This document shows, piece after piece, positions 50,607 through 62,464 of a DNA stretch of 64,000 bases (its first letter is position 1; each line of letters starts with the position of its first letter). The stretch spans positions 1,984,001-2,048,000 of the forward strand of contig NZ_CP011773.1 of NCBI RefSeq assembly GCF_001021385.1, read 5' to 3'. Source of the DNA: Mycobacterium sp. EPa45 (GTDB lineage Bacteria > Actinomycetota > Actinomycetes > Mycobacteriales > Mycobacteriaceae). Position numbers and translations under genes: made by a program. The notes beneath the pieces were generated by a model. The model searched no databases. It was not told the origin of the DNA and worked only from the letters and a program-made list of their open reading frames with translations.

Positions 50607-52276
50607 GCCCGTTCCACCGCGGCGACCGCTGCGGTGATGGTCGGCTGGTAGCGGCCTTCCGCGTCGAACTCGTGCCACCATTCGGTGCGTTGCACCATCC
50701 GCAGTGTCTTGTCAGGCAGTGCGGCGATCATCAACCGGATCCCGGCGCCGGACAGTTCGAGATCGAGGTCGATCAAGAGGTTGAGCACGGTCGACTCCAA
50801 GACGGTCTGTCGGACCAGGTCGAGCACAACGGTCGCCGGCTGGGTGTCCGCCTCGAGAGCCGCGTTGCAGATCGCGGCGATATTCGGACGCACATTGGCC
50901 GCATAGAGGGGGACAAGGCACCTGAGCACGAGCGGGTCGGCCGGTATCAGTGCGGCGTTCTCGGGTTGTTCGATCCACGCGTGGTCGTCCTCGCGCACGA
51001 CCTGAACGACGTGCGGCGAATTCACAAGGTGCAGCACCAACAGTAAGGTGACCGCAACCGCGACGGCCACCGCGGCGATGAGTCCGAACGCCAGACCGAC
51101 CAGCGCCACACCGACGGCACCGAAACACTCCCGCGGGTTGAGGTGGTAGAGCCGGCGCAACGCGCCGACGTCGACCAGTCGGGTCACCGCGACGACCACG
51201 ACCGCGCCGAGCACCGCCTGGGGCAGCAGGCTCAGCAACGGCGCGACGAAAAATGCGACCATCACCGCGAGCACGACCATGACGAGTCCACTGATCTGGC
51301 TGCGCGCTCCGTTGCGCAGATTCACCGAGGTCTGTGCGAAACCTCCCGCCGGAGGCAGTGAGTGAAAGAAGGCACCCGCGAACGATGCGACACCCAACGC
51401 CAGCAGCTCGCGGTCGGGATCGATCGTCGGTTCCTCCGCGCGGCGAGAGGTCCGGGCGACCGCAATGGTCTCCAAAAACGCCATCACAGCGATCGCGAAT
51501 GCTCCGGGAAGCAACGGCACGATATGACGGTCCAGGCGCGGGACCTCTGGAAGCGGGAATCCGGAAGGCACCGTCGGGATGAGACTGACCCCGTGTGTCG
51601 GGAACGCCACCGCGGCGCTGACCGCGATGCCCGCGGCAATGACGATGAGCGGGCCCGGAATGCGCGGAAAGAATCTCATCAACGCAAGCAGCACGACCAG
51701 GCAGACCACCGACACCGCCACGGTGACAAGGCTCGCGTTCGGGATGTCCGACAGCGCTGCCCATGCCACTTTGAAGAAACCGGTGGTGCGCGGATGCGGC
51801 GCGACGCCGAGCAGCTTGGGTAACTGGGCCGCCATCACGGTGAGCCCGACCGCGATCTTGATGCCCACCAGCGTCATGTCGCTGATGTTGTCGACCAGCA
51901 TGCCCAGCCGAAAAACCCTCGCGATCAACAAGAACAGCCCCACCAGGAGTGTGAGGGTGATCAGATCGCCACGCTGATCCTCCGAGCCGATGAGGACGCC
52001 GCCGGCGAGCATCGTCGACGCGGTCAACGTCGAAACGGTGGACGAGGTGCTGATGCTGGCGACTCGCGAGCCACCGATGAAGGCGTACACAACCACCGGG
52101 ACGATGCAGGTGTACAAGCCCATCTGCACGGGCATGTTCGCGACGGTCGCGTATGCCATCGCCAACGGGATGACTACCGCGCCGGTGCCCAACCCTGCCG
52201 GAATGTCGGCCTTCAGCCAACTCGCGTGATACGGCCGGATGGCCGGGGCCAGCCAGGTGGGTGCGGTGGTGGGCAC
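50603..52276 (-). CDS. SulP family anion transporter with STAS domain
   Basis: 557 residues. SulP signature region in TM1-3 (PAGLGTGAVVIPLAMAYATV, MGLYTCIVPVVVYAF), 11-14 membrane segments, then a C-terminal STAS domain (about 430-545: PATVVLDLVRQTVLESTVLN). Imports sulfate, bicarbonate or a similar anion with protons or sodium. Monocistronic. GTG start. Confidence 0.9.
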   Translation of the reverse strand: MPTTAPTWLAPAIRPYHASWLKADIPAGLGTGAVVIPLAMAYATVANMPVQMGLYTCIVPVVVYAFIGGSRVASISTSSTVSTLTASTMLAGGVLIGSEDQRGDLITLTLLVGLFLLIARVFRLGMLVDNISDMTLVGIKIAVGLTVMAAQLPKLLGVAPHPRTTGFFKVAWAALSDIPNASLVTVAVSVVCLVVLLALMRFFPRIPGPLIVIAAGIAVSAAVAFPTHGVSLIPTVPSGFPLPEVPRLDRHIVPLLPGAFAIAVMAFLETIAVARTSRRAEEPTIDPDRELLALGVASFAGAFFHSLPPAGGFAQTSVNLRNGARSQISGLVMVVLAVMVAFFVAPLLSLLPQAVLGAVVVVAVTRLVDVGALRRLYHLNPRECFGAVGVALVGLAFGLIAAVAVAVAVTLLLVLHLVNSPHVVQVVREDDHAWIEQPENAALIPADPLVLRCLVPLYAANVRPNIAAICNAALEADTQPATVVLDLVRQTVLESTVLNLLIDLDLELSGAGIRLMIAALPDKTLRMVQRTEWWHEFDAEGRYQPTITAAVAAVERA

Positions 52277-52332
52277 GACCGGAATTGTGGCACCTGGGCG
52301 CCCCGCGCGTGCGCTATAGATTCCTCAGTCGA

Positions 52333-52965
52333 TCACGAGTCCACGGCGACGCCGACGACGACTTCGTTGCGGCGCCGGCACGGCAGGGTCCACGGTGGAT
52401 CGTAGAACCACGCCAGCGGATCACCCGTCGCCTCGATCTCGTGGCGATACAGGGTTTTCAATAGCTGACCGATGCGCGCATTGACCGCCGCCGGGTCGGT
52501 GCTTCCGTTGAATCGCAACACCGCAACCGTCTCCGCGGGAACCGGCACCAGACGAACCCGGTCGTCCTTCGGTGTGGGCAGGGTCTCCAGGGTGTACTTC
52601 GAGGGCATGAAGAAACGAATGACCCATTGGCCCGATGGCATGCGTTGGGTCGCGACCGGCGCGGTCATCGCAATCTTCTCGCTGGGTTGTTGAGCCACCG
52701 GAGCCGTCATGGCGATCTTGGTGCTGCCGGAGTTGGCACCGAAGATGTAGCGGGCCAGTAGCCGGAATCCCTGATTTCGGGCGGCCTCCTCGTCGGCGTC
52801 GATGGCTGTCTCGGCGGCGATGCGGGGCCCGTATCGCCGGATCTCGACACCGTCGATTGTGCGTTCGACTGTGAACTCGGGCTCTTCGGTGCCGAGCCGG
52901 ATGCCCACGATGTTGCCCACACCCTCGGCGATCTGTACCGCCGTTCCGACAATCGTCTTCAACAC
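52333..52965 (-). CDS. SOUL family heme-binding protein
   Basis: 210 residues. SOUL/HBP fold: FTVERTIDGVEIRRYGPRIA, GFRLLARYIFGAN, the repeated motif KIAMTAPVA twice (STKIAMTAPVAQ, SEKIAMTAPVAT), and VIRFFMPSKYTLETLPTP. Binds heme or tetrapyrroles. I prefer GTG 52965 because AGGGAGG lies five bases upstream; GTG 52971 would add two residues but overlaps that site. Confidence 0.88.
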   Translation of the reverse strand: MLKTIVGTAVQIAEGVGNIVGIRLGTEEPEFTVERTIDGVEIRRYGPRIAAETAIDADEEAARNQGFRLLARYIFGANSGSTKIAMTAPVAQQPSEKIAMTAPVATQRMPSGQWVIRFFMPSKYTLETLPTPKDDRVRLVPVPAETVAVLRFNGSTDPAAVNARIGQLLKTLYRHEIEATGDPLAWFYDPPWTLPCRRRNEVVVGVAVDS

Positions 52966-53073
52966 GGACACCTCCCTATTTCACAACAGGCATACCCCGC
53001 CGGCAGGTGAAAGCCGATGACATGTTTCTGACGCACTTTCAGCCCTCCCGACTGCCGACTCGGGCGCTGCATA

Positions 53074-53079
53074 TATCGT
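53074..53079 (+). promoter_or_regulatory. -10 element TATCGT of a likely leaderless promoter
   Basis: TATCGT is followed by six bases and ATG at 53086. No ribosome-binding site precedes the SDR gene. It is the same hexamer and spacing as at 47108. Confidence 0.5.
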
Positions 53080-53085
53080 CCGGGC

Positions 53086-53925
53086 ATGACTCGGGTTTCG
53101 GTGATCACCGGTGGTGCGGGCGGCATGGGGCTGGCGACGGCGAAGATCATCGGCCGGGACCACTCGTTGGTGCTGTGCGATGTCAGGCAGGACCGACTGG
53201 ACGCCGCAACCACTGTGCTGGCCGGCCTCGGCATCAGTGCGACAGTGGTCAACTGCGACGTCACCGACCGGGATGCCGTCACACGACTCTTCGAGACGGC
53301 GGCCGACATCGGCACGATCGCATCGGTGATCCACACCGCGGGTGTCAGCCCGAGTATGGGCGATGCCGACTACGTCATGACCACCAACGCGATCGGGACG
53401 CTCAACGTCAACGAGGTGTTCTTCGCCTCGGCCGGCGAAGGATCGGCGATCGTCAACGTCGCGTCGATGGCGTCGCACATGTTGCCCGACGAGATCGTTC
53501 CGGCACAGCATTTCGACCTGGCCTTCACCGATGAACCGCGGTTCTTGACCGAGATGCTGGCGGCGTGCGACATCGCGGGGGAGGAGATGCGCTCCGGGCT
53601 GGCCTACGGCGTGAGCAAGACCTTCGTCCGGTGGTACAGCTCCGCACAGGCCGAACGGTTCAACGGCCGCGGCCTGCGCATCGTTTCGGTGTCACCGGGA
53701 TCCGTGGACACCGAGATGGGTCTGCTGGAAGCCGACGCCGGTGCCGGAGCGATGGTCGCCAACGCAGCCGTGCCCCGGTGGGGCAAGGCTGAGGAGATGG
53801 CCGAGCTGTTCGCCTTCTGCGCGAGCGACCGCGCCACCTACCTGACCGGAACCGACATCCTCAACGACGGTGGCGTGATCGCGTCGATGCGGGAACGGGC
53901 CCGGCTGGCCGCCCAAAACGCCTAG
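53086..53925 (+). CDS. Short-chain dehydrogenase/reductase
   Basis: 279 residues. Cofactor motif TGGAGGMG (8-15), D32 of LCDV, catalytic Tyr/Lys in AYGVSKTF. It has an insertion after the active-site Ser (HMLPDEIVPAQHFDLAF) as in some hydroxysteroid-like SDRs. Reduces or oxidises a ketone/alcohol. Convergent with the acyl-CoA dehydrogenase genes by a four-base overlap. Confidence 0.9.
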   Translation: MTRVSVITGGAGGMGLATAKIIGRDHSLVLCDVRQDRLDAATTVLAGLGISATVVNCDVTDRDAVTRLFETAADIGTIASVIHTAGVSPSMGDADYVMTTNAIGTLNVNEVFFASAGEGSAIVNVASMASHMLPDEIVPAQHFDLAFTDEPRFLTEMLAACDIAGEEMRSGLAYGVSKTFVRWYSSAQAERFNGRGLRIVSVSPGSVDTEMGLLEADAGAGAMVANAAVPRWGKAEEMAELFAFCASDRATYLTGTDILNDGGVIASMRERARLAAQNA

Positions 53926-55058
53926 GGGCGGGTCAGTTTGGCGTATCGCGTGCGGTGTTCGTCGGTGGACCCGAACTCATACTGCAGCGCGGTGAGCCGC
54001 TTGAAGTAGTGGCCGATCGCCAGCTCCTCGGTCATGCCCATACCGCCGTGGAGTTGGACGGCGTTCTGGCCGATGAATCGAGCGGCTCGACCAATGGTCG
54101 CTTTGGCCGCCGAGACCGCGCGTGCCCGAACCTGCGGCTCGGCTTCCAGGTTCAGCACTGCGAGATACACCGCGGCAACGGACTGCTCGAGTTCCATGTA
54201 CATATCGACCATGCGATGCTGCAGGACCTGGAAAGTGCCGATCGGCTGACCGAACTGCTGACGTTGCTTGCAGTACTCCACGGTGTCGGACAACACCTTT
54301 CGCATACCGCCGACCGCCTCGGCGCATACCGCGGCCGCACCTTCGTCGCGGGCCTGGGCCAGCGACGAAGACGCATCCCCGGCCAGCAGCGCGTCGGCAG
54401 GTAGCCGAAGACCGGCAAAGGTGAGGTCGGCTCCGCGCCGGTCGTCGATGGTGCGATAGCCGTGAACCGCCAGCCCCGGCGGCGGGTCGGCGGGATCGAA
54501 CTCGGTGAGGAACAGCGAAACGCCTTGCACGTCAGTGGGTTCACCGGATGTCCGCGCGGTGATCAGCAGATGGGTGGCCAGCGGTGCTGCGGTGACGACG
54601 ACCTTGTCGCCGGTGATGACCCACTGCTCACCGTCGCGGACCGCTGTGGTCGACACCGCATGATCACCGGTTTCCGGCTCGGTGCCGGCCAGGGCGACGA
54701 TGGCGCTACCGTCGGCGATGCGCTCCAGCAGCGCTGCGGCGGCCGGGTGGTCGGCTCGCTGCAGCAGACCGCCCGCCACCACCACGGTATCGACGAAGGG
54801 CTCGATCGCCAGGGCGCGGCCGAGTTCCTCCGCGATCACCATGATCTCGACCGGGCCTCCGCCGATACCGCCAACAGACTCTGGGAACGCGGCGCCGAGG
54901 ATGCCGAGTTCGTAGGCCAGGCCACGCCAGATCTCAGGCTGCCAGCCCGGTCCGATCTTGGCCGCGGTGCGGCTCTTCTCGAGGTCGTAGCGGGTGGCCA
55001 GGAACTTGCTCAGGCCGTCACGCAGCAGCTCTTGTTCTTTGTTCAAGTTGAAGTCCAT
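53922..55058 (-). CDS. Acyl-CoA dehydrogenase, small subunit type
   Basis: 378 residues from ATG 55058, overlapping the previous stop by one base (TAATG). Acyl-CoA dehydrogenase fold: EQELLRDGLSKFLATRY, AFPESVGGIGGGPVEIMVIAEELG, VQLHGGMGMTEE (FAD contact). The catalytic Glu position is not certain. It pairs with the following-numbered acyl-CoA dehydrogenase, in the manner of heterotetrameric FadE pairs of steroid catabolism. Confidence 0.9.
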   Translation of the reverse strand: MDFNLNKEQELLRDGLSKFLATRYDLEKSRTAAKIGPGWQPEIWRGLAYELGILGAAFPESVGGIGGGPVEIMVIAEELGRALAIEPFVDTVVVAGGLLQRADHPAAAALLERIADGSAIVALAGTEPETGDHAVSTTAVRDGEQWVITGDKVVVTAAPLATHLLITARTSGEPTDVQGVSLFLTEFDPADPPPGLAVHGYRTIDDRRGADLTFAGLRLPADALLAGDASSSLAQARDEGAAAVCAEAVGGMRKVLSDTVEYCKQRQQFGQPIGTFQVLQHRMVDMYMELEQSVAAVYLAVLNLEAEPQVRARAVSAAKATIGRAARFIGQNAVQLHGGMGMTEELAIGHYFKRLTALQYEFGSTDEHRTRYAKLTRP

Positions 55059-56290
55059 TACAGCCCCAAAGTCGCTTTGGCCAGAATATTGCGCTGAATT
55101 TCGTTGCTGCCCGCGTAGATTGAGCCGGCGCGATCGTTGAAGTAGCGGAGTGGGGCGACCGCCTGCCACGGTTTGCCGCTGACGTAGCCGTCCGCGGGTG
55201 GTTCGAAGTCTGCGACCGGTCCACCCGGGCGGGTCGCGTGCGGCTGGTATACCCGGCCGCGCGGCCCGGCCGCCTCCATCGCGAGTTCGGTGATGGCCTG
55301 CGAGAGTTCAGTGGACAGGACCTTCAGCATCGAAGACGCGGCGCCGGGGTTGCGGCCTTCGGCAACTGTTGTCAGGACGCGGTATTCGAGGATCTCGAGC
55401 ACTTCGGTGCGGATGCGGATATCGGCGAGTTTGGCCGCGAATGCGGGGTAATCGATCAGCGCGCCGCCGGTGGGTCCGGGCTGAGTGGTGGCCTCGGTGG
55501 CGATCGACTCTGCCATCACCTGCAGCGCGGGTGCCGTTGCGCCGCCGCCTCGTTCGAACTCCAGCAGATATTTGGCGACCGTCCAGCCGTCGTCGATCTC
55601 GCCGATCACGTTCGACTTCGGCACGCGCACCGCGTCGAAGAAGATCTGGTTCTGCACCTTCTCACCGGAGGTCATCACCAGGGGACGGATCTCGATGCCC
55701 GGCGTGGCCATGTCGATGAGCACGAACGTGATGCCCTGCTGGCGCCTGGCCGATCGTGAGGTGCGAACCAGGGCGAAGATCCAGTTGGCCTCTCCCGCGT
55801 GGGTGGTCCAGATCTTGCTGCCGGTGCAGATGAGGTCGTCACCGTCGTCGGTAGCCGACATCGTGAGGGCGGCCAGGTCCGAACCGGCCTCGGGTTCGGA
55901 GTAACCCTGGCAGAAGAACACCTCACCGGTCAGGATGCGCGGCAGGAAGAAGTCCTTCTGTTCCGGCGTGCCGTAGGCGATGATCGCGTGCGCGACCATC
56001 CGGATGCCCATCGGCGACAGCGACGGCGCGCCCGCCAGGGTCGACTCGCGGCTGAAGATGTAGTGCTGGGTCAGCGTCCAGTCGCAGCCGCCGTATTCGA
56101 CCGGCCACGCGGGGGCGGCCCAGCCGCGCTCGTGCAGGATCGCCTGCCAGGCCATGCTGGCCTCGTGATCGGCGTAGACGCTGGTCATCAGCCGGCCAGC
56201 CGCCTGCAGATCAGGGGTGAGCTTCTCGTCGAGGAACGCCCGCACCTCGTCCCGGAATTCGAGGTCCTTCGCTGACCATGACAGGTCCAT
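55058..56290 (-). CDS. Acyl-CoA dehydrogenase, partner subunit
   Basis: 410 residues from ATG 56290, chosen for GGAGGA eight bases upstream; ATG 56305 is possible. FAD/substrate motifs FFCQGYSEPEAGSDLA and TGSKIWTTHA, with YAGSNEIQRNILAK at the C-terminus. In mycobacteria such adjacent pairs form alpha2beta2 enzymes that desaturate bulky CoA thioesters (e.g. ChsE1-ChsE2). First gene of the two-gene unit. Confidence 0.9.
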   Translation of the reverse strand: MDLSWSAKDLEFRDEVRAFLDEKLTPDLQAAGRLMTSVYADHEASMAWQAILHERGWAAPAWPVEYGGCDWTLTQHYIFSRESTLAGAPSLSPMGIRMVAHAIIAYGTPEQKDFFLPRILTGEVFFCQGYSEPEAGSDLAALTMSATDDGDDLICTGSKIWTTHAGEANWIFALVRTSRSARRQQGITFVLIDMATPGIEIRPLVMTSGEKVQNQIFFDAVRVPKSNVIGEIDDGWTVAKYLLEFERGGGATAPALQVMAESIATEATTQPGPTGGALIDYPAFAAKLADIRIRTEVLEILEYRVLTTVAEGRNPGAASSMLKVLSTELSQAITELAMEAAGPRGRVYQPHATRPGGPVADFEPPADGYVSGKPWQAVAPLRYFNDRAGSIYAGSNEIQRNILAKATLGL

Positions 56291-56462
56291 CTGCTGTTCC
56301 TCCATCTGCGCACGGCCGTTCTCAGAAGTAACCGTAGCCCGTCGTCCGTGGCGGGCTGCGCTGGGTGTCGTTAATTCTGCCGCTCGGGTTTGAGGTTCCA
56401 AGGCCCGGGGAACAGGTTCGGAGGACGCCGCCGGGCAGTCCCCTCACAACGTGACACTGAGA

Positions 56463-56491
56463 GGTCCGGTCCCTGCACAAGGGACCGGGCC
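56463..56491 (-). terminator. Strong hairpin after antigen 85 gene
   Basis: GGTCCGGTCCCT (56463-56474), loop GCACA, AGGGACCGGGCC (56480-56491): 12 pairs with one G-T. It lies 15 bases beyond the antigen 85 stop in the minus direction. No T run on that strand, as in many mycobacterial terminators; TTT follows on the plus strand. Confidence 0.6.
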
Positions 56492-56506
56492 TTTCGTCTG
56501 TGCGGG

Positions 56507-57562
<1,056 letters not shown>

Positions 57563-57589
57563 TCAATCGATCGTGTTGTCTCGGAGACC

Positions 57590-58177
57590 GTGGCGGTTCT
57601 CGACGCCGCACCGAGCCGTGTGTTAGTCGGCATCACCGGGCCGCCCGGGGCGGGCAAGTCGACACTCGCTCAGGCGGTGGTGAGTCGGATCCAAGGAGCG
57701 TCGTACCTGCCGATGGACGGCTTCCACCTCTCCAATACCGTGCTGGCGCGGCTGGGCCGGTGCGATCGCAAAGGCGCCGCGGATACCTTCGACGCGGCCG
57801 GGTACGTGAGTGTGTTGCACAGGGTGCGGTCCGACTACCGCCTGCGGGATGTCTACGTACCCGACTTCGACCGTCGCCTCGACGAACCAGTCGCAGCCGG
57901 ACACGTCATTGCTGCCGACTGTCGGTTGGTGATCACCGAGGGCAACTACCTCGGCGTGCCCGACGGCGAGTGGTCAGGCGTGCGCGGGCTGCTGGATCGC
58001 CTCTTTTATGTGGACTGTCCGGCGGACGTGCGATGGGAACGGTTGGTGGCTCGGCATATTGCCGGCGGGCGTACGAGGGCGGCGGCCGAGGCGTGGGTCG
58101 ACGAGGTCGACGAGCCCGATGCCACGTTGATCGCGACGACGCGGCAGTGGTGTGACGCGGTCATCGACGGCTGCTGA
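57590..58177 (+). CDS. P-loop nucleoside/nucleotide kinase family protein
   Basis: 195 residues from a GTG. Walker A GPPGAGKSTLA (17-27), then PMDGFHLSN and EGNYLGVPDGEWS, similar to uridine kinase/pantothenate kinase-like proteins (YggC/fructokinase-like group). The substrate cannot be stated. Divergent from antigen 85, convergent with YbdD. Confidence 0.85.
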   Translation: MAVLDAAPSRVLVGITGPPGAGKSTLAQAVVSRIQGASYLPMDGFHLSNTVLARLGRCDRKGAADTFDAAGYVSVLHRVRSDYRLRDVYVPDFDRRLDEPVAAGHVIAADCRLVITEGNYLGVPDGEWSGVRGLLDRLFYVDCPADVRWERLVARHIAGGRTRAAAEAWVDEVDEPDATLIATTRQWCDAVIDGC

Positions 58178-58180
58178 GGC

Positions 58181-58240
58181 GCCGAACGTAACCCCAGGGC
58201 GCGATCCGACGCCGAGCGTCACCCTCGCGTTACATTCGGC
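58181..58240. repeat. Three related 14-base repeats, one inverted
   Basis: GCCGAACGTAACCC (58181-58194), GCCGAGCGTCACCC (58211-58224), and the inverted copy GCGTTACATTCGGC (58227-58240). They fill the 69-base gap between convergent genes. The first and third can pair as a hairpin (12 bases, one mismatch) and may end transcription both ways, or they may be a dispersed intergenic repeat. Confidence 0.55.
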
Positions 58241-58383
58241 GAGCCGTCAGCAGCAGCGCGCGGTCGGGTTGGCGTCGGCGTCGGCGTGCCGTTTGCGCCA
58301 ATACTGCGCCTCGCTGAGCACCGGTTCGCCCGGATGTGTGCGGGCCCGGTGCTCCAGATAGCGGCGGTAGTGGCTGTCGCCCA

Positions 58384-60678
<2,295 letters not shown>

Positions 60679-60887
60679 AGTGTTTCTCCTTGCCGAGACG
60701 TGTATTGCCAGGCCGTTGCGTCATCCTTTCATTCACAGGTTCGGCGGGATCGGGAACGGGCCGGAAAACCCGCGGCGACTTGTCAGTGCCGTGGAGGGGC
60801 CCGGGGAACTGACCACGCCGAAGCTGTTGTTATCACGCAGAAGTTCGAGTAGCACGCACGATAACTACAGCCTCGGCGGGCCAGCCC

Positions 60888-62423
60888 CTAGTCGCGCTCG
60901 TAGAAGGCGCGCACCGTGTCAACGGTGTCGGCCTCGGCTGGACTCTTGTCGTCGCGGTAGCGCAGCACCCGGGCGAACCGCAGTGCCATGCCGGCGGGGT
61001 ACCGGCTGGAGCCCTGCACGCCGTCGAACGCGATCTCGACGACCTGCTCGGGACGAACCGGCACCACATACTGATCGAGCGGACCCACCGCGAGCTCGCT
61101 GAACCTCGCGGTCTGCCACTCCAGCATGGCGTCGGTCATGCCCTTGAAGGTCTTGCCGAGCATCACGAAGCCGCCGCTGTTCGGGTCGCGTGCGCCGAGA
61201 TGAATGTTGGACAGCTTCCCGGTGCGCCGCCCGGAACCCCACTCCACGGCGAGCACGACCAGATCCAGCGTGTGTACCGGCTTGACCTTCAGCCAGCCCG
61301 CACCCCGACGGCCCGCCTCGTAGGGCGAACTGGGGGACTTCGCCATCACCCCTTCGTGACCGGCGGCCAGTGTGACGTCCAGAAACTTCTGTGCGGCAAC
61401 AGCATCCGTAGTCGCGAGCCGGTCTACACGCTGATCGTCGGGCACGATCTCGTCCAGTGCGGCCAGCCGGGCACGCGTCGGCTCGTCGAGCAGGTCGACA
61501 CCGTCCAGATGCAGGATGTCGAAGAAGAAAACCGAAAGCGGCTGCGCCGCCCGCGCGGCGGCGACGTCGATACTTCTCCCGAATCGCGAAGCGGTGACCT
61601 GGAACCGGTGGGGGCGGTTGTCGGAGCGCAGGGCGATGGCCTCGCCGTCGGCGATCAATTCCGTTACCGGCAGCGCGAGCGCCGCGTCCACCACCTCGGG
61701 CAGCCGGGCGGTGACGTCGTCGAGGCTGCGCGTATAGACGGTGACGTCGTTGCCGGAACGGTGAATCTGCACGCGGGCGCCGTCGAGTTTCGCCTCGAAA
61801 ATGGCGTCGCCGCTGAGGCGTTCGAGGGCGTCGGCCACGCCGGTGGCGGTCTGGGCGAGCATGGGGCCGACCGGCCTGCCGACCTTGAGAGTGAATTCGT
61901 CTAGCGCTTCGGCCCCGCCGGTCAGCGCCGAGGCCGCCACCGCCGGCAGGTCGCCGCCGAGCATGGCGGCACGGCGGACGGCGGCGACGGGCAGGCCGGC
62001 CGACTTCGCGACTGCGTCAGCCATCACCCCGGCCAGCGCACCCTGACGGAGTTCGCCACCGAGCAGCCGGCGCAGGAACACCTGCTCGGTCTCGGTGGCC
62101 GCGCCAAACAGGCCGCCGAGCAGTTCGGCCCGTCGGGCTTGCGACCCCTTGCCGGCGACGGCGCCGATCTCGGTGAACGTCGCGTCGACCGCCGACACCG
62201 TCAGCGAGGGCTCCTCAGCGTGTGGGGGCAGTGAGCGCAGCGCCGCCCAGCCGACCCCGATCTGCCGTTGCGGTAGCTCGCCGGACAGCCACGACACCAC
62301 CACCTGCACGACTCGCGGATCCCCGACGCCGGTCAGCAGTTGGGCGATCCGCGCCACCTTGGCCAGCCGCGACGACGTCGCCGACACATCGGCTGAGGCC
62401 GCCGCGACATCGCCGAGCAACAT
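60888..62423 (-). CDS. ligB: ATP-dependent DNA ligase LigB
   Basis: 511 residues from ATG 62423 (MLLGDVA), the start that matches LigB of M. tuberculosis as I recall it. Adenylation motif with Lys212 in [54 protein letters not shown], and [21 protein letters not shown]. Seals nicks with ATP, additional to the NAD-dependent LigA. Highly conserved housekeeping-like gene. ATG 62444 is a possible longer start. Confidence 0.95.
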   Translation of the reverse strand: MLLGDVAAASADVSATSSRLAKVARIAQLLTGVGDPRVVQVVVSWLSGELPQRQIGVGWAALRSLPPHAEEPSLTVSAVDATFTEIGAVAGKGSQARRAELLGGLFGAATETEQVFLRRLLGGELRQGALAGVMADAVAKSAGLPVAAVRRAAMLGGDLPAVAASALTGGAEALDEFTLKVGRPVGPMLAQTATGVADALERLSGDAIFEAKLDGARVQIHRSGNDVTVYTRSLDDVTARLPEVVDAALALPVTELIADGEAIALRSDNRPHRFQVTASRFGRSIDVAAARAAQPLSVFFFDILHLDGVDLLDEPTRARLAALDEIVPDDQRVDRLATTDAVAAQKFLDVTLAAGHEGVMAKSPSSPYEAGRRGAGWLKVKPVHTLDLVVLAVEWGSGRRTGKLSNIHLGARDPNSGGFVMLGKTFKGMTDAMLEWQTARFSELAVGPLDQYVVPVRPEQVVEIAFDGVQGSSRYPAGMALRFARVLRYRDDKSPAEADTVDTVRAFYERD

Positions 62424-62464
62424 GCCTCCAGGTTGGCACGACATCAAAGACAACGCGCGCCGCG

